Shown here in pieces: positions 33,974 to 43,723 of a DNA stretch of 64,000 nt. Both the position numbers and the translations under genes were made by a program. This DNA comes from Lactarius indigo (taxonomy: Eukaryota > Basidiomycota > Agaricomycetes > Russulales > Russulaceae). The first letter of the stretch is position 1. Each line of letters starts with the position of its first letter. The stretch is from positions 1,550,001-1,614,000 of the forward strand of contig JAFKAC010000002.1 in assembly GCA_025766275.1 (NCBI GenBank), written 5' to 3'. The notes under the pieces were generated by a model, which saw only the letters and a program-made list of their open reading frames with translations, was not told the origin of the DNA and made no database searches.

Positions 33974-34880
33974 CGACACCCAAATCTGCATACGGGAAAA
34001 CAAAAAGGTATCATGCCTGTAGCATGACACCTTAACTAAATGACTAAAATATAGTCGGCTGACGCATGACATCGCTGCCATGCGCTGACACTCAGTACTC
34101 AGACCCTGACAGTTGCCTCGTCACGCGGTCAGTTCACTTATCGACGAGGGGAGGGATCAAGAACTATTTCCTCATGCATAAAGAAGAGATGGTGGAGACC
34201 GAGGTGCGGAGGTCGTCCTTAGGTGTTCATCTCCATATCTAGGCTAGGAATCCGTGTGGCGTCTGGTGTATTCTAAGGCAGCAAGGCAAGGAAGGAATAT
34301 GTTCGACGGGCCAGCGTGATCGCTTAGAAAGAAGTATCTATAATAGACGAGCACATAAGGACGATCAGTGTAATGGCGACCTCTTTTTCCCATCCCTTCA
34401 CCCCCCTTCTTGACTTCATGATGTTAGCCATCCAATGCAGGGAGCTAGCGATTTCGGACATGCCGTCTCATTGTACTTTTCTAAGACTGTTGCATAGCCC
34501 GGTGGAGATCAGATCCCCCGCGGGGTTAGAGAATATACCCGAGTTCACTTTCTGTTGGTTTCTAGTTTTGCCAGCTCCGCACTGGTCCACTCCGAGCACT
34601 GTTCAGGATGCTCTCAGCATCCTACTAATCCCCTTCCCCTCTCAGCTGTGGACATATCACTTTAGTGCGCCCCTTTTCTCCTTGATCACATGCAGCTTCG
34701 GCGGGTCTAGAAGCACAGAGGTTGGGCCGCGGCTATCAGTTTCACAAGGAAAAAAAAAAAGTAGTTCTAGCTCGGCATAAAACGAGACATACAGAGCAAT
34801 GGTGTACAGCCTACACATCAAACATCCTGATCGTGTAGCGTATATTGCGGTGATTAGCTAGCGAAACTTGGACACGAGAT
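33974..34880. other. island spacer; partial block E at about 34180-34350
   Basis: No gene is supported. A short relative of block E (gaccgaggtgcggaggtcgtcctta) is visible. The segment about 34700-34880 matches the 3' flank of orphan copy ii (about 28110-28300). Confidence 0.35.
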
Positions 34881-34899
34881 GAAGAAAAATAGATAGCAG

Positions 34900-35810
34900 C
34901 TTCAGAGAAGATCAACCATTTCAAGCATGATCGCGACCTGAAATCCACCGGAGGGGCGAGGCTCCAGGCGAACCACGCTAACAAAGTGAAGTCGAGTTGT
35001 TGACATAGCGGTCTGCAAGGACGTCTAAGGACTTCTGCCGCTGATACTTTGACGGTGGGATCATCCTGATGAGGCTGTACAGCAGACAAAGTCTGGGCAG
35101 AAAGCTGGGAAGTGCCCATAGTCGCCTGCGAAGGAGCGTGGTTGTCCTGTTCTTGGACCCCCTGTCGAATAAATGTGAGCTAAATATACGAGAAGGAAAA
35201 AAAGGTGAGCCTATACTATAGCAGCGAACTGTATCTGTGCTACGGTAGGAACAGTGAAGGGTCCTCCAGCCGCGGGTTGCTGACGCTTTGACCTTGATTA
35301 GGTATAGGCATCCTTCAAAGATCAGTGATCAGGATGATAGCACAACGTCTTCGAGACCGATGGTGCTCACGCCTGATGACCTTGTGTCCCAATCCTGGTG
35401 ATTCGTGGTATCCCAGGTCGGTGGTCCGTTGGACGTAGAGCCTGTGCATAGTGCACAGGAGCAATGCTCGGTGGCGGTATTCGCGCCATATCGATCAGTA
35501 GGTTCGTTTGGGAAAATAGCAGAACCTGGATCAACTCCGGCAGACGAGACCTGTTTACGATAGCAATATAAATGACCGTTTTTCACCAAGTAGTGTAGGC
35601 ACGGAATGTCATACATGGTCGCGTTGGTGGTGAGGGAAGGACCATTCACTGGCCACGAGAAGTGGCTGCTGATGCGACATTGATGGGGTTTGTCTGAGTC
35701 TCAGCGCAAGCCGTAGAGGTGGACGGGCCGTTGGGTCTTGCCTGGCTCAGACAGACCTCTTAAGAACACAAACGCACGACCACTCGTGCGCAATTGCTCG
35801 TGCAGGTGCC
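34900..35810 (-). pseudogene. orphan family (CTGSTSNGPPTWDT signature), copy iii, probably degraded
   Basis: This is the third copy of the unrecognised family, in the same orientation as copy ii. It contains AETQTNPINVASAATSRGQ (about 35640-35700), GPSLTTNATMYDIPCLHYLV, PSAGVDPGSAIFPNEPTDR, HCSCALCTGSTSNGPPTWDT (about 35400-35470) and a C-terminal exon. In that exon one or more indels break the frame at AAEVLRRPCRPLCQQL where the other copies read AEVLRRLADRYVNN. The N-terminal signal-like exon is not clear. Copies ii and iii resemble each other more than copy i. Confidence 0.45.
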
Positions 35811-35859
35811 AGCGGTGACCACCATGCCGGTTCGTATGTCCATGAACCAATCAACTAGC

Positions 35860-36470
35860 GTCGACTTGCGGTAGCGTGGTGTTTGGGTTGTGTGTCCCCC
35901 AAGTCATAAACCACGCCAGATTGGTGGTTGCGAGTGGCCGCCTTCTCGTTCAACAAGAGATCCGATCCGATATGGCAACCACCAAACACAAACACATAAC
36001 GTAACTCTATGCCATCCGGCCCGGTGTTAAACCGGACCTGGGCGAGTTTCGTTTCATGATGAAAAGATATTAACGCCATGTACTGCTGCTGGCACCTCGT
36101 AAAAAGGTGACTTCTTCTACCCCATATTGGCGCGTCTTGTTCCAAACATAGCCCGTATGCTCATATTCCTTGAAAACGTTGTCGATTACGTTCTGACGGA
36201 ATTCTGTGTGGATTGATCTTAGTGACCCCCATGCACACTGGCCGTACAACGCTAGTAATGCAGGGTAGTTCATTTGCATCCGCTCTAGCAGTTCTCGCCC
36301 ACCCAGAATTTGAAAACGGCCTTCTTAGCATTGGCACAGTATTCTCATTCCCCTCGATAAAACTAGGAAAATCCTTCGCCGTTCTGGAAAGAATTACTTC
36401 TAGGAGAGTAAGTCTAAATACTTTTCAGGATGCGCTTTTTCTGACCGACCTCACCATCGATAAGTCTTAG
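35860..36470 (+). repeat. island block D, copy 2
   Basis: This is homologous to 29700-30420. The coding-like end reads VMQGSSFASALAVLAHPE, NGLLSIGTVFSF and FLTDLTIDKS before a stop at 36468-36470. The matching upstream part (VVDYVLTEFCVD) contains an in-frame TGA. Confidence 0.4.
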
Positions 36471-37430
36471 ACCTCGGGCGTTCAGTGAAAGCGGTCACTG
36501 TCGTGATCAGCGTAGAAGGATTGGCGAAGCTGGGAACCTTACTGCGTGCCTCTTGTCCCACTCGCCAACATGCGAAAGGTGAATACCTCCATCCCGGGAG
36601 AATGCTTTTGGCTCTATCGAATGAGGACCCTCACTTGGAAGTGGATTGCTTGTTATCGTCTCGGCGATCGGCCGACGAGCCATTATCTTTAGAGGAAGGG
36701 ACGATTTACGTTCCGTGAAGGTATACAATATATTATTAAAACGTTCAGCAAATATGGTCATCAGATGTTGCAGCACGGTGCAGAGTATCTGAACGATCAA
36801 CCCTCAAAAGATACATCAAATCAAATTGAAATTTGTCACCGAAGAATTTCTGAATGAACAGATTCGTTGGAAGGCGGTGACTGGTGAACGGTGGATCGGA
36901 AGCCTGTTCTGCATCCGTTTTGTATCCGTTATGCCATCAACCACCTTTCCGGCATTTTGGACACGATGTTTTGTGATGACTTCTTGAGCTTGTTATATGC
37001 TTTCGTACAGGAACGCGAAAGTTCGTTATAATTGTATTTTCTCGATACAGCTGGCGAAAGTATGGGCAAATGAGCCACCAGAGGTTATTTGGGCCATCTG
37101 CAACCCGGATAGTAAAGTCATCGAGTTCGGGCGTAGACACGCAGTGGTGAACACGATAGGACCGTTGAAGTCGTCCTCTTCGTCATCCGTTTCTAGGTCA
37201 AGTCCCCCCCCTGTCACAGACAAGAGGTGCGTAATGGTTACCTTTCCATGATAGGTCCTCCCCTGGTTCTCGCTGCCCAGCTTCCGTCATGCCCGCCACT
37301 AGGGAGCTTCGGTAGTAGTTTAATGGTCACTCTGACGTTGTTATGAGAATACATAACGACTTGGATGCCTCCCTTACGGGGGTTAAGCAGCGCCCACGTG
37401 TACCAATCCATATCGCAAGCGTGGCGTACG
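36471..37430. other. island segment without a counterpart in unit 1; no gene recognised
   Basis: About 36480-37430 has no clear match in the first array unit. Short open frames occur (one with VWANEPPEVIWAICNPDSK at about 37060 and a serine run at about 37170), but I recognise no family and no splice structure. Confidence 0.3.
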
Positions 37431-37439
37431 TTTGTAAAA

Positions 37440-37990
37440 CGTACGTAGTCCTGAGAAGCGAGGTCAGACGTCAGGAACTGAAGTATTCGCGACTTGCAAA
37501 AATAAAGGTTGGGACGGTAAGTACCCTATAAGAGTGGTGAGAGTCATTGAAATGGCACAGGGAACGAACTTGGATGTTAGAAGCCAGTAGTTGCATTGGT
37601 CCCGACCTCCGTAGAGCCCGGCAACACTTCAGATAGGAGCAACAAAAAAATGAGCTCGGGTCTAAGCGGGATATCTCCACTAGAGAGTGCAATGGTGTCG
37701 CGAAGGGCACAATGAGAGAGATGGGGAATAAGGAAGAGACGATGGGGGCCGAAGGTGCGGAGGTCGTCCTTGCATGCTCGTCTCTATCTCCATGAGTGCA
37801 TGCGTCCTTGTGCCGTCTTTGTCTTCAAGAACCTGTGCGGCGTCTTTGGTCTTCCAAGGCGGCAGAAAGGAAAGGAAGATGCTCAATAGTCGGCATGACC
37901 GGAGCGTAGAAAAGAAAAGTGCATAGATGGTCGGAGTGATCGGAGCTTAAAGCTGGGTGGAAGTGCAACCTACTCACACCTTGACTTACG
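37440..37990 (+). repeat. island block E, copy 2
   Basis: This is homologous to 30640-31055, with the same order of landmarks: gcgtggcgta..ttgtaaaa, gtcctgagaagcgag, aaaataaaggttgggac and ggccgaaggtgcgg. Divergence is moderate, with many small indels. Confidence 0.5.
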
Positions 37991-38783
37991 CAGAGGAATT
38001 GTTAGTAATGGGTAAGGGGAGACAGCAGCGGATAAGGTGTAGCTCTAAATTCCAAGCATTCTACAGCGCGATCTGAACGAACACGTGGGAGAGGCAGGTC
38101 CAAGTCACTAGGTCACTAGTAGGGATGCAGAGTCCTTAAGGAGGATCACAGAGGCACCGCGATGGACGGGTACAGTGCATATCTCGGGCCAGTCAACGAA
38201 CAGGACCTCGCTACGCGCGTATTTGGGTTGGTGAGGCGGAGCTAGTGTCTATAGTATTCCGGGCAGCTAAGAACGAGCAGGTCTGGGTTGGTTTTTGTAC
38301 AAGCTAAGAGTCAATTGACTTCGTAAGTATCAGGCCACTTCCTCTGAGTCCAAGGATCCTGTTCTCGGCATCCGACAGGGTATTTTCGGGAAGTACTGGA
38401 TGCATTGCGGGGGTCGGCAACCCTTTTTTTTTTTTTAAAAAAAAAAAGACAATCGTTGCTTCGACCCCGTTTCCACCTGACTTGTAGCTCCAAGTCCCGT
38501 GGCACTTGGCGCATATGCCTGCAGTGACATAAACAACGAGTTGGGAGAGGGTGTTGGGACTTGGCAATTTTACTTGATCTCTTCGTACGAGGAAAGGTTG
38601 AAAGGCGGCAGTGCCTGATGGGGCTCCGCAAATCTGAATTGGGGCTCACCTTAATCCAAGCCAGCTTTGATTTCGAAGCTCGAACAGATAGAACCTGTCA
38701 GCCAGGACACCTGTAGAGCATCGGCTGAGGGGCCCTCTAATTATCAAGGTCTGCCGATGGCTGGCGAGGAAAAAAGAGGTGAC
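37990..38783 (+). repeat. island block C, copy 3 (left part, interrupted by the transposon)
   Basis: This third copy of block C continues at 39672 after the pogo element. It carries an extra insertion of 13 T plus 11 A (38424-38447) absent from copies 1 and 2. Confidence 0.6.
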
Positions 38784-38785
38784 TA

Positions 38786-38813
38786 CAGTCGACTCTCTGA
38801 TAACCCATACCCC
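38786..38813 (+). repeat. left terminal inverted repeat of the pogo element
   Basis: This 28-bp repeat is identical to the reverse complement of 39642-39669. It begins CAGTCGACTC and ends ATACCCC. Confidence 0.95.
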
Positions 38814-39004
38814 AGATAACCCATACTCTCCAGTAACCCATACCCATTCCTGTCCACCGAGTTGGTAGGCGGGGATTTTGTGAGCATAACTCATAACTCT
38901 CTAATAACCAATAACCCATACCCTTTCGGGGGTTAATAACCCATAAGTACCAGCGTCCAATGCCAAATTGTTGACTAATTTAGAGGACTTTCCCAAACGT
39001 TTGA

Positions 39005-39506
39005 GTGGGGTCTTTCATCTCCGGCTCACATACACCATGTGCAACGGCTCTGAGTGGCCATTGCAACACGTGTGGTGCACCCAAACTAGTGATCTCAGCT
39101 GCCGAAGACTGGGTTGTCACTGCGCTAGACGAATTGGAGAGCACCAGTGCATTGCAGCACTCACACCAAACATCCCTCCTGGATGCTCTTAAACGAGCAG
39201 ACAAGGCCCACTTTCCCAACACAACAACAGGCGAAGAAATATTCAATGCTATCATGAAGGCTAGGGGGGCATGTGAAGGGTGCCAGAGAGTTGGACGACA
39301 TCTCCGAGGACACCCCAGTGGACTCGATCAAAAGGCATGCTGAGGCACTCTGTGTGGCAAAGACCCTCAGCTGTTATACAAGGGACAAGAACGACCCATT
39401 CCTCCAGCAGTTGGACTCGATGCTGGTGACATTCGGGTGGCAGACACGTGCTCTTGAGATGGAAAACATGAGGGCTACTAGAATAACATCATATTTTGTT
39501 CGGTAA
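39005..39506 (+). pseudogene. C-terminal remnant of a DDE_1/CENP-B-type transposase
   Basis: Two overlapping frames carry the remnant. The first has DWVVTALDELESTSALQHSH and GEEIFNAIMKAR. The second has EDTPVDSIKRHAEALCVAK, DPFLQQLDSMLVTFGWQTRA and the end MRATRITSYFVR. The last pieces resemble the conserved end of fungal pogo-like transposases (EAL..., F..QLE..L..FGRQTR, TKITDYF). The HTH/CENP-B DNA-binding and DDE catalytic regions are absent, and at least one frame break lies near 39270, so no active transposase is encoded. Confidence 0.65.
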
Positions 39507-39641
39507 ATACGATGCCTGAATCAATTCTAGAGTAGACGAAAAAATTGAGGTGGTTTGTCTTGCACGTGACTCAGGCCCATTTTTAGCGCTCTTCAAAAAC
39601 CCATACACCTCGATAACCCATACCCCTAGGTGTCTCCCGAA

Positions 39642-39669
39642 GGGGTATGGGTTATCAGAGAGTCGACTG
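39642..39669 (-). repeat. right terminal inverted repeat of the pogo element
   Basis: This is the 28-bp inverted copy of the left terminus and ends GAGTCGACTG. It is followed directly by TA. Confidence 0.95.
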
Positions 39670-39671
39670 TA

Positions 39672-40000
39672 TATTATTGGCGATTCGACTCCGACTCGGA
39701 GTCTTGGCCCCGCCACATAGCCGCCGTGCACTTTGGCATGCAGTACCCCTGAACTTGAAGGCGGTCAGTATTATGGCATAGGTCGTGGGCTGTGCGCTGA
39801 GGTCTCATGTATTCTACGCTGCGTGCACGTGCATTCGTGTAATTGAATGTGCGTAGGGAGCAGTTAAATGTACCTCGTCGCGGATGTGCGATGGCTGAGA
39901 TTTCTGTAGGATAGCGAGGCCGTGGAACGGGCACTCGGGGTGGAGCCGGTGATTCAGCGCCATTCAGCGTTCTCCTATTCTGGCAATCGGCTTCGCTTGC
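39672..40000 (+). repeat. island block C, copy 3 (right part)
   Basis: This continues block C after the transposon. It matches about 27706-28010 and 32252-32330 (gattcgactccga, then gtcgtgggctg and ggctgagat.tc landmarks). Confidence 0.5.
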
Positions 40001-41739
40001 AACTCGAAGCTGGATTCTATATTAAGAGTGATCTCCTGCTCCCGTACTTTACACTATCAAGACGCACAGACGGACAACAGCGAGGTACTCCATCAGCTAA
40101 CGCTTGACCCCCTTCGAGGCCACGATGGTCCACATCGAGCTCTAACTAGGAGTTGGAGTGACAATCCGATCGCATGAGGGCCTTTCAAAGCAAGGGCGGC
40201 GAGTGCCTAGGGCAACGGAGTGCATCATTCGAGCTGGGGAGGGAGCCGGAAAACACAACAAAGAGTGGCGGGGTCTACGCACGTAAGTCCTTTACGGTGC
40301 CCTGCCCTGCATTCTGGGGAGGTTTGCACCTTGAGACGCTATGGTTGGTATTGCGATGTTCATCGCTGCCTTGGGAAGAGGGCCGCCCACATGACAAACG
40401 GGCAAGTCCAGTTTCATCCTCGTCCTCTACACCGTCCTTCTGTTACTTGGAGAAAAAACTCGTCGACAGCCATAGCAGCTAGGACGGCGTGAAAGCGGCG
40501 GTATTATGTAGTCTGGTATCGTCGACGAGGTACGTGATGCTTACTGGGTTCTGGGGTCCTTAATTAAATCGGAGTAGACGGGTCGAGCGGAGGAGGGGCG
40601 ATGCCAGGGCGAGTGAAGCAGCACGCGGCGATGTCCACAGGTATTTCCCTCAAACTGAACGGAGGTACGGCGGTGAGGACTGGGTGAACCAGTGAAGATT
40701 AGACCAAGTGAACGATGGGTATAGGGGGACGCGTGCCGCAGGAAGGAGAATTACTATGAGGTACTGATTAGCAGTATCAGAAGTCAGACACCACATAAGT
40801 TAACATTGTTGTGTTTCGTCCGTCCACTTCGTATTGCTTAGGCATGATCTCAAAACGAACGTTGGCTGGAGACCGCGTTCCATTGACTGCGCCGGCACAT
40901 GGATGGGCCGTTCGTGCACACACGTAGTGATGCCCATCAGGCATTCGTTTCCATGGCTGTGCCGAAATTGCAAAAATGCTACCCTGGTTCCCAGACAGGA
41001 AAGGTAGATCAATGTGAGTCCTGCAACGGTGGTGCTACGAACTGAAGACGAACATGATGCGTCGGTCAAGCGGCGGATTGACGCCAGCCAAATGTATTGT
41101 AATACTCCGTATGATAGATCCCGACGTGTCACTGATCCAGCGATCCGGGGAAACGTTGTTGTAGCTGTGCGCAGGCGTGATGTGCGTTCCCTGTGTGGTG
41201 TTAGCATGAGATTGTCGGATCAGGTCAACACCGGAATTGGAGCTTGTACGTTAGCCAGCCGTAACACGATCCATCGAAGGGAAATCTATTTATGGATCCT
41301 AGAGACAGGATTACCAATGTGTGGCAAGTAATACAGTGGGACTCAGTTCACTATCACAAGCAATCAAGCAAGCAACATCCGGTTTTCAACGCAGGGGACC
41401 CGATCGGTGCAGTCTCCCATCAATCCCTGTCACGAGTGAGATCAAACTCGAAAGAACCAGTTTTCCCTCAGAAACGCTGTCACACGAGTAGCGCATCTTG
41501 CTCGACCTGTAGTGTTTATTGACAATGCCCTACAGTACAAACAGTTTTGGTGATGATTCTTCCTCGTAGGCAAGCCTACTGTAGGCGTGTAGAAAAAACG
41601 AGATCACGAAACACAAATGCAAACGCAATAAGGTAAATATCAGATGTAAGAGTCCAAGAAGAACGGCTCAACAAGCTTGAACGTGTATGGACGGTCAGTA
41701 TCTCGGGGTATGTGAGCAGGTATGAGGGATGTGCGGCAT
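40001..41739. other. right border of the island and gap before the cupredoxin gene
   Basis: About 40540-40690 repeats the sequence found at about 32490-32640 at the start of array unit 2 (gacgggtcgagcggagga, gcgatgcca.ggcga), marking the start of a truncated third unit. The remaining 41,000 to 41,739 bp holds no gene I recognise. Confidence 0.45.
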
Positions 41740-43076
41740 CTAGATCGCAAAGAAGGCAGCAACGACCGCGACAAGCGCAACCGCAACACGAGGTGAGGCG
41801 AGCGCACCAGCACCGTTGCTTTTGCTGCTGGAAGCACTGCTAGGGGTCGAGCTCACACCCGATGACGTCGAGGAGGGGGTGCCGGACTCTGCGTTGTTCA
41901 GGCGTGCGGCAGCTGCAACGTCGGTGGGGATCATGACAGCGTTGTTGGCAAGAGGCGACAAGTCAACACTTCCGTCTTGGGACATCGACTCGGGGTTCAT
42001 CGCAAGGAAGGACCGGGTGAACAAAATGTTCTCGGCCATGTAAGGCATGGACCACTCTGGCATCTTGCCCATGTCGAGATTCATGCCCCAGTTCGCGGCA
42101 TAAGTATTGTTAGAAGTGGCATTGGAGGCGTATGACCAACCGGCCTGCGTCGAAGGATACTGGTTAGCAAGGGAAGACATCATGTTGGACGCCGATGCAG
42201 GCTGCTGGTAAGCATTGGGAGGGTTGATGATCCCGAACATGCCCTTCTGGCAATGGGTGGGGGTTCCACAGTAGTAGAACGTGGGGTTGGTGTCGTTGAC
42301 AACCTGCGTGACTACACAAATATAGCTGAGCAAACTTAGCATACAGACGACGGATCTGATTCTTACACGTGAAGCCCTTGTTCTGTTCGCCAGAAGTGAA
42401 GAGATTGTCGGATGTCTTGTTGCAAAGCTCAACCTGTGAGGACTTGGTCACGGTGTGGTTGTTAGCGCCCCACATGAACATGACGGTATCGCCAACGGAC
42501 GCGTTGAGCGCGAATGGAACGTAGCGGAGAACACCTTGAGTGGGGGCAACGATGACAGTGTGGGTTACGCCGTTCCCATTCCCAGAGCTACCGGAAGAAG
42601 TCGACGAGGGGGGCATATACATGGAAGAGGGGGAGCCGAACTGAGCAACGCATTCTGAAGTCGGGCGATGTCAGGAACGACAAGTAAACACGAGGAGAGC
42701 ACATACGTTGCACACAGCTATCATAGCTACCCTTGTTCCAATTCGAGGAACCCGAACCGTACGAGCTGGAGTAAGAGGACGAAGTGCTTGCGGGATAAGC
42801 GGCCGACGTAGACATTGACATCGACGACGAAGTAGAGCTGCTTGACCCGTAGTTGTTGTTGCTGCTGTAGCTGTTGGCGCCGTAATTGCTGTTATCGGCA
42901 GCAGGGGAAGGACTCGCATAACTGCGAAGATAAAGCAAGATTAGGCGAATTTGAACATGAATTGGGCGGGGATGTAACTCATACCTGGGTGAAGAACCGT
43001 AGTCCATCATAGGGACAGCAGAGACAACACCAGCATACATGGCAGCAGCGCCAATGAAGGAAGCGAAAACGACCAT
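41740..43076 (-). CDS. secreted, GPI-anchored cupredoxin-domain protein (extracellular serine-rich protein)
   Basis: Four exons from ATG 43076 to the stop at 41740. The N-terminus is a signal peptide (MVVFASFIGAAAMYAGVVSA), followed by a long Ser/Tyr/Gly/Asn-rich region and a plastocyanin-like domain (THTVIVAPTQGVLRYVPF, SVGDTVMFMWGANNHTVTKS). All expected type-1 copper ligands are visible: the His in NNHTV and the C-x4-H-x4-M in YYCGTPTHCQKGMFG. A second Ser-rich stretch leads to a C-terminal hydrophobic tail (SPRVAVALVAVVAAFFAI) typical of a GPI signal. Introns at about 42920-42985, 42658-42708 and 42303-42369 join in phase (for example GFTFTQVVNDT). It is probably cell-wall associated. There is no frame break. 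Its role is unknown, as for most of the family. Confidence 0.88.
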
Positions 43077-43723
43077 GATAATAAAGAAATCAAAAGTTCA
43101 AGGAGAGAAGGGCCGTCGAGGTGAGTTTGGACAGAAAAAAGAGCGCTGATATTCCTCCCAGGGAATGCAAAATGTGTACTCTATCAAAGAGGGTGATCTG
43201 CATATACTCGGTCAGTACCGATGAGCAACAACGTAGGAACCCAGGAAAAACCCACCTCGAGAAATGGACGAAGGGAGAGGAAGTCGAGAGTCAACTCGAC
43301 TGAGAAGAGACAAGGAAGAACGAAAGAAAAGAAGGGGGAGGAAGAAGATGAGGGCGAATAGACTTTGAAGCGCAGGTAAATATGGAAGGGACGCTGTCGG
43401 GGATTGAAAGTCCCTTGACGACGAGATAGATCATCACCAGCGCGACATCTGTTTGGGCCTTCCCTTGGTCTCAGTGCGATGAGACATCCCATCACGGCTA
43501 GCCCATCTCAAATACACACTCATTGTATCCGAATCCGAGTTGCCCGGTTGATTTTTTCACACGCACTCATAGCCTCGTTACTTAAAAATACGTTCTCAGG
43601 GACCACTTCTTTGTCGCGACGAATACACGCACACTCCATATGTGAATAGATTGGCAGAGCAACAATTACTACTCAGTAACAAGTGAGACGAGGCCGCCTA
43701 GATCGGTGGCCACATCCCTCTGC
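43077..43723. other. intergenic, cupredoxin promoter side; no gene seen
   Basis: This is the upstream region of the cupredoxin gene and the 3' flank of the Mso1-like gene. A purine-rich stretch (about 43260-43370) lies in the likely 5' leader. I see no supported coding feature. Confidence 0.35.

Larger units (their letters stand above)
38786..39669 (+). mobile_element. non-autonomous pogo/Tigger-type DNA transposon, 884 bp
   Basis: The element has perfect 28-bp terminal inverted repeats beginning CAGTCGACTCTCTGATAACC (38786-38813 and, inverted, 39642-39669). It is flanked by a TA target duplication (38784-38785 and 39670-39671), as expected for the Tc1/mariner superfamily. Irregular subterminal repeats of TAACCCATAC occur at both ends (five on the left, two or three on the right) and could be transposase-binding sites. 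The interior holds only the C-terminal part of a DDE_1-type transposase (39005-39506). Two sister repeats preserve the empty site with a single TA (32250-32251 and about 27705). The perfect repeats suggest recent movement, presumably driven by a transposase elsewhere. Confidence 0.9.

Noticed and set aside
38799..39640. Repeated TAACCC motifs suggesting interstitial telomere repeats.
   Set aside because: They are part of an irregular TAACCCATAC motif confined to the ends of a DNA transposon, not a regular TTAGGG array.
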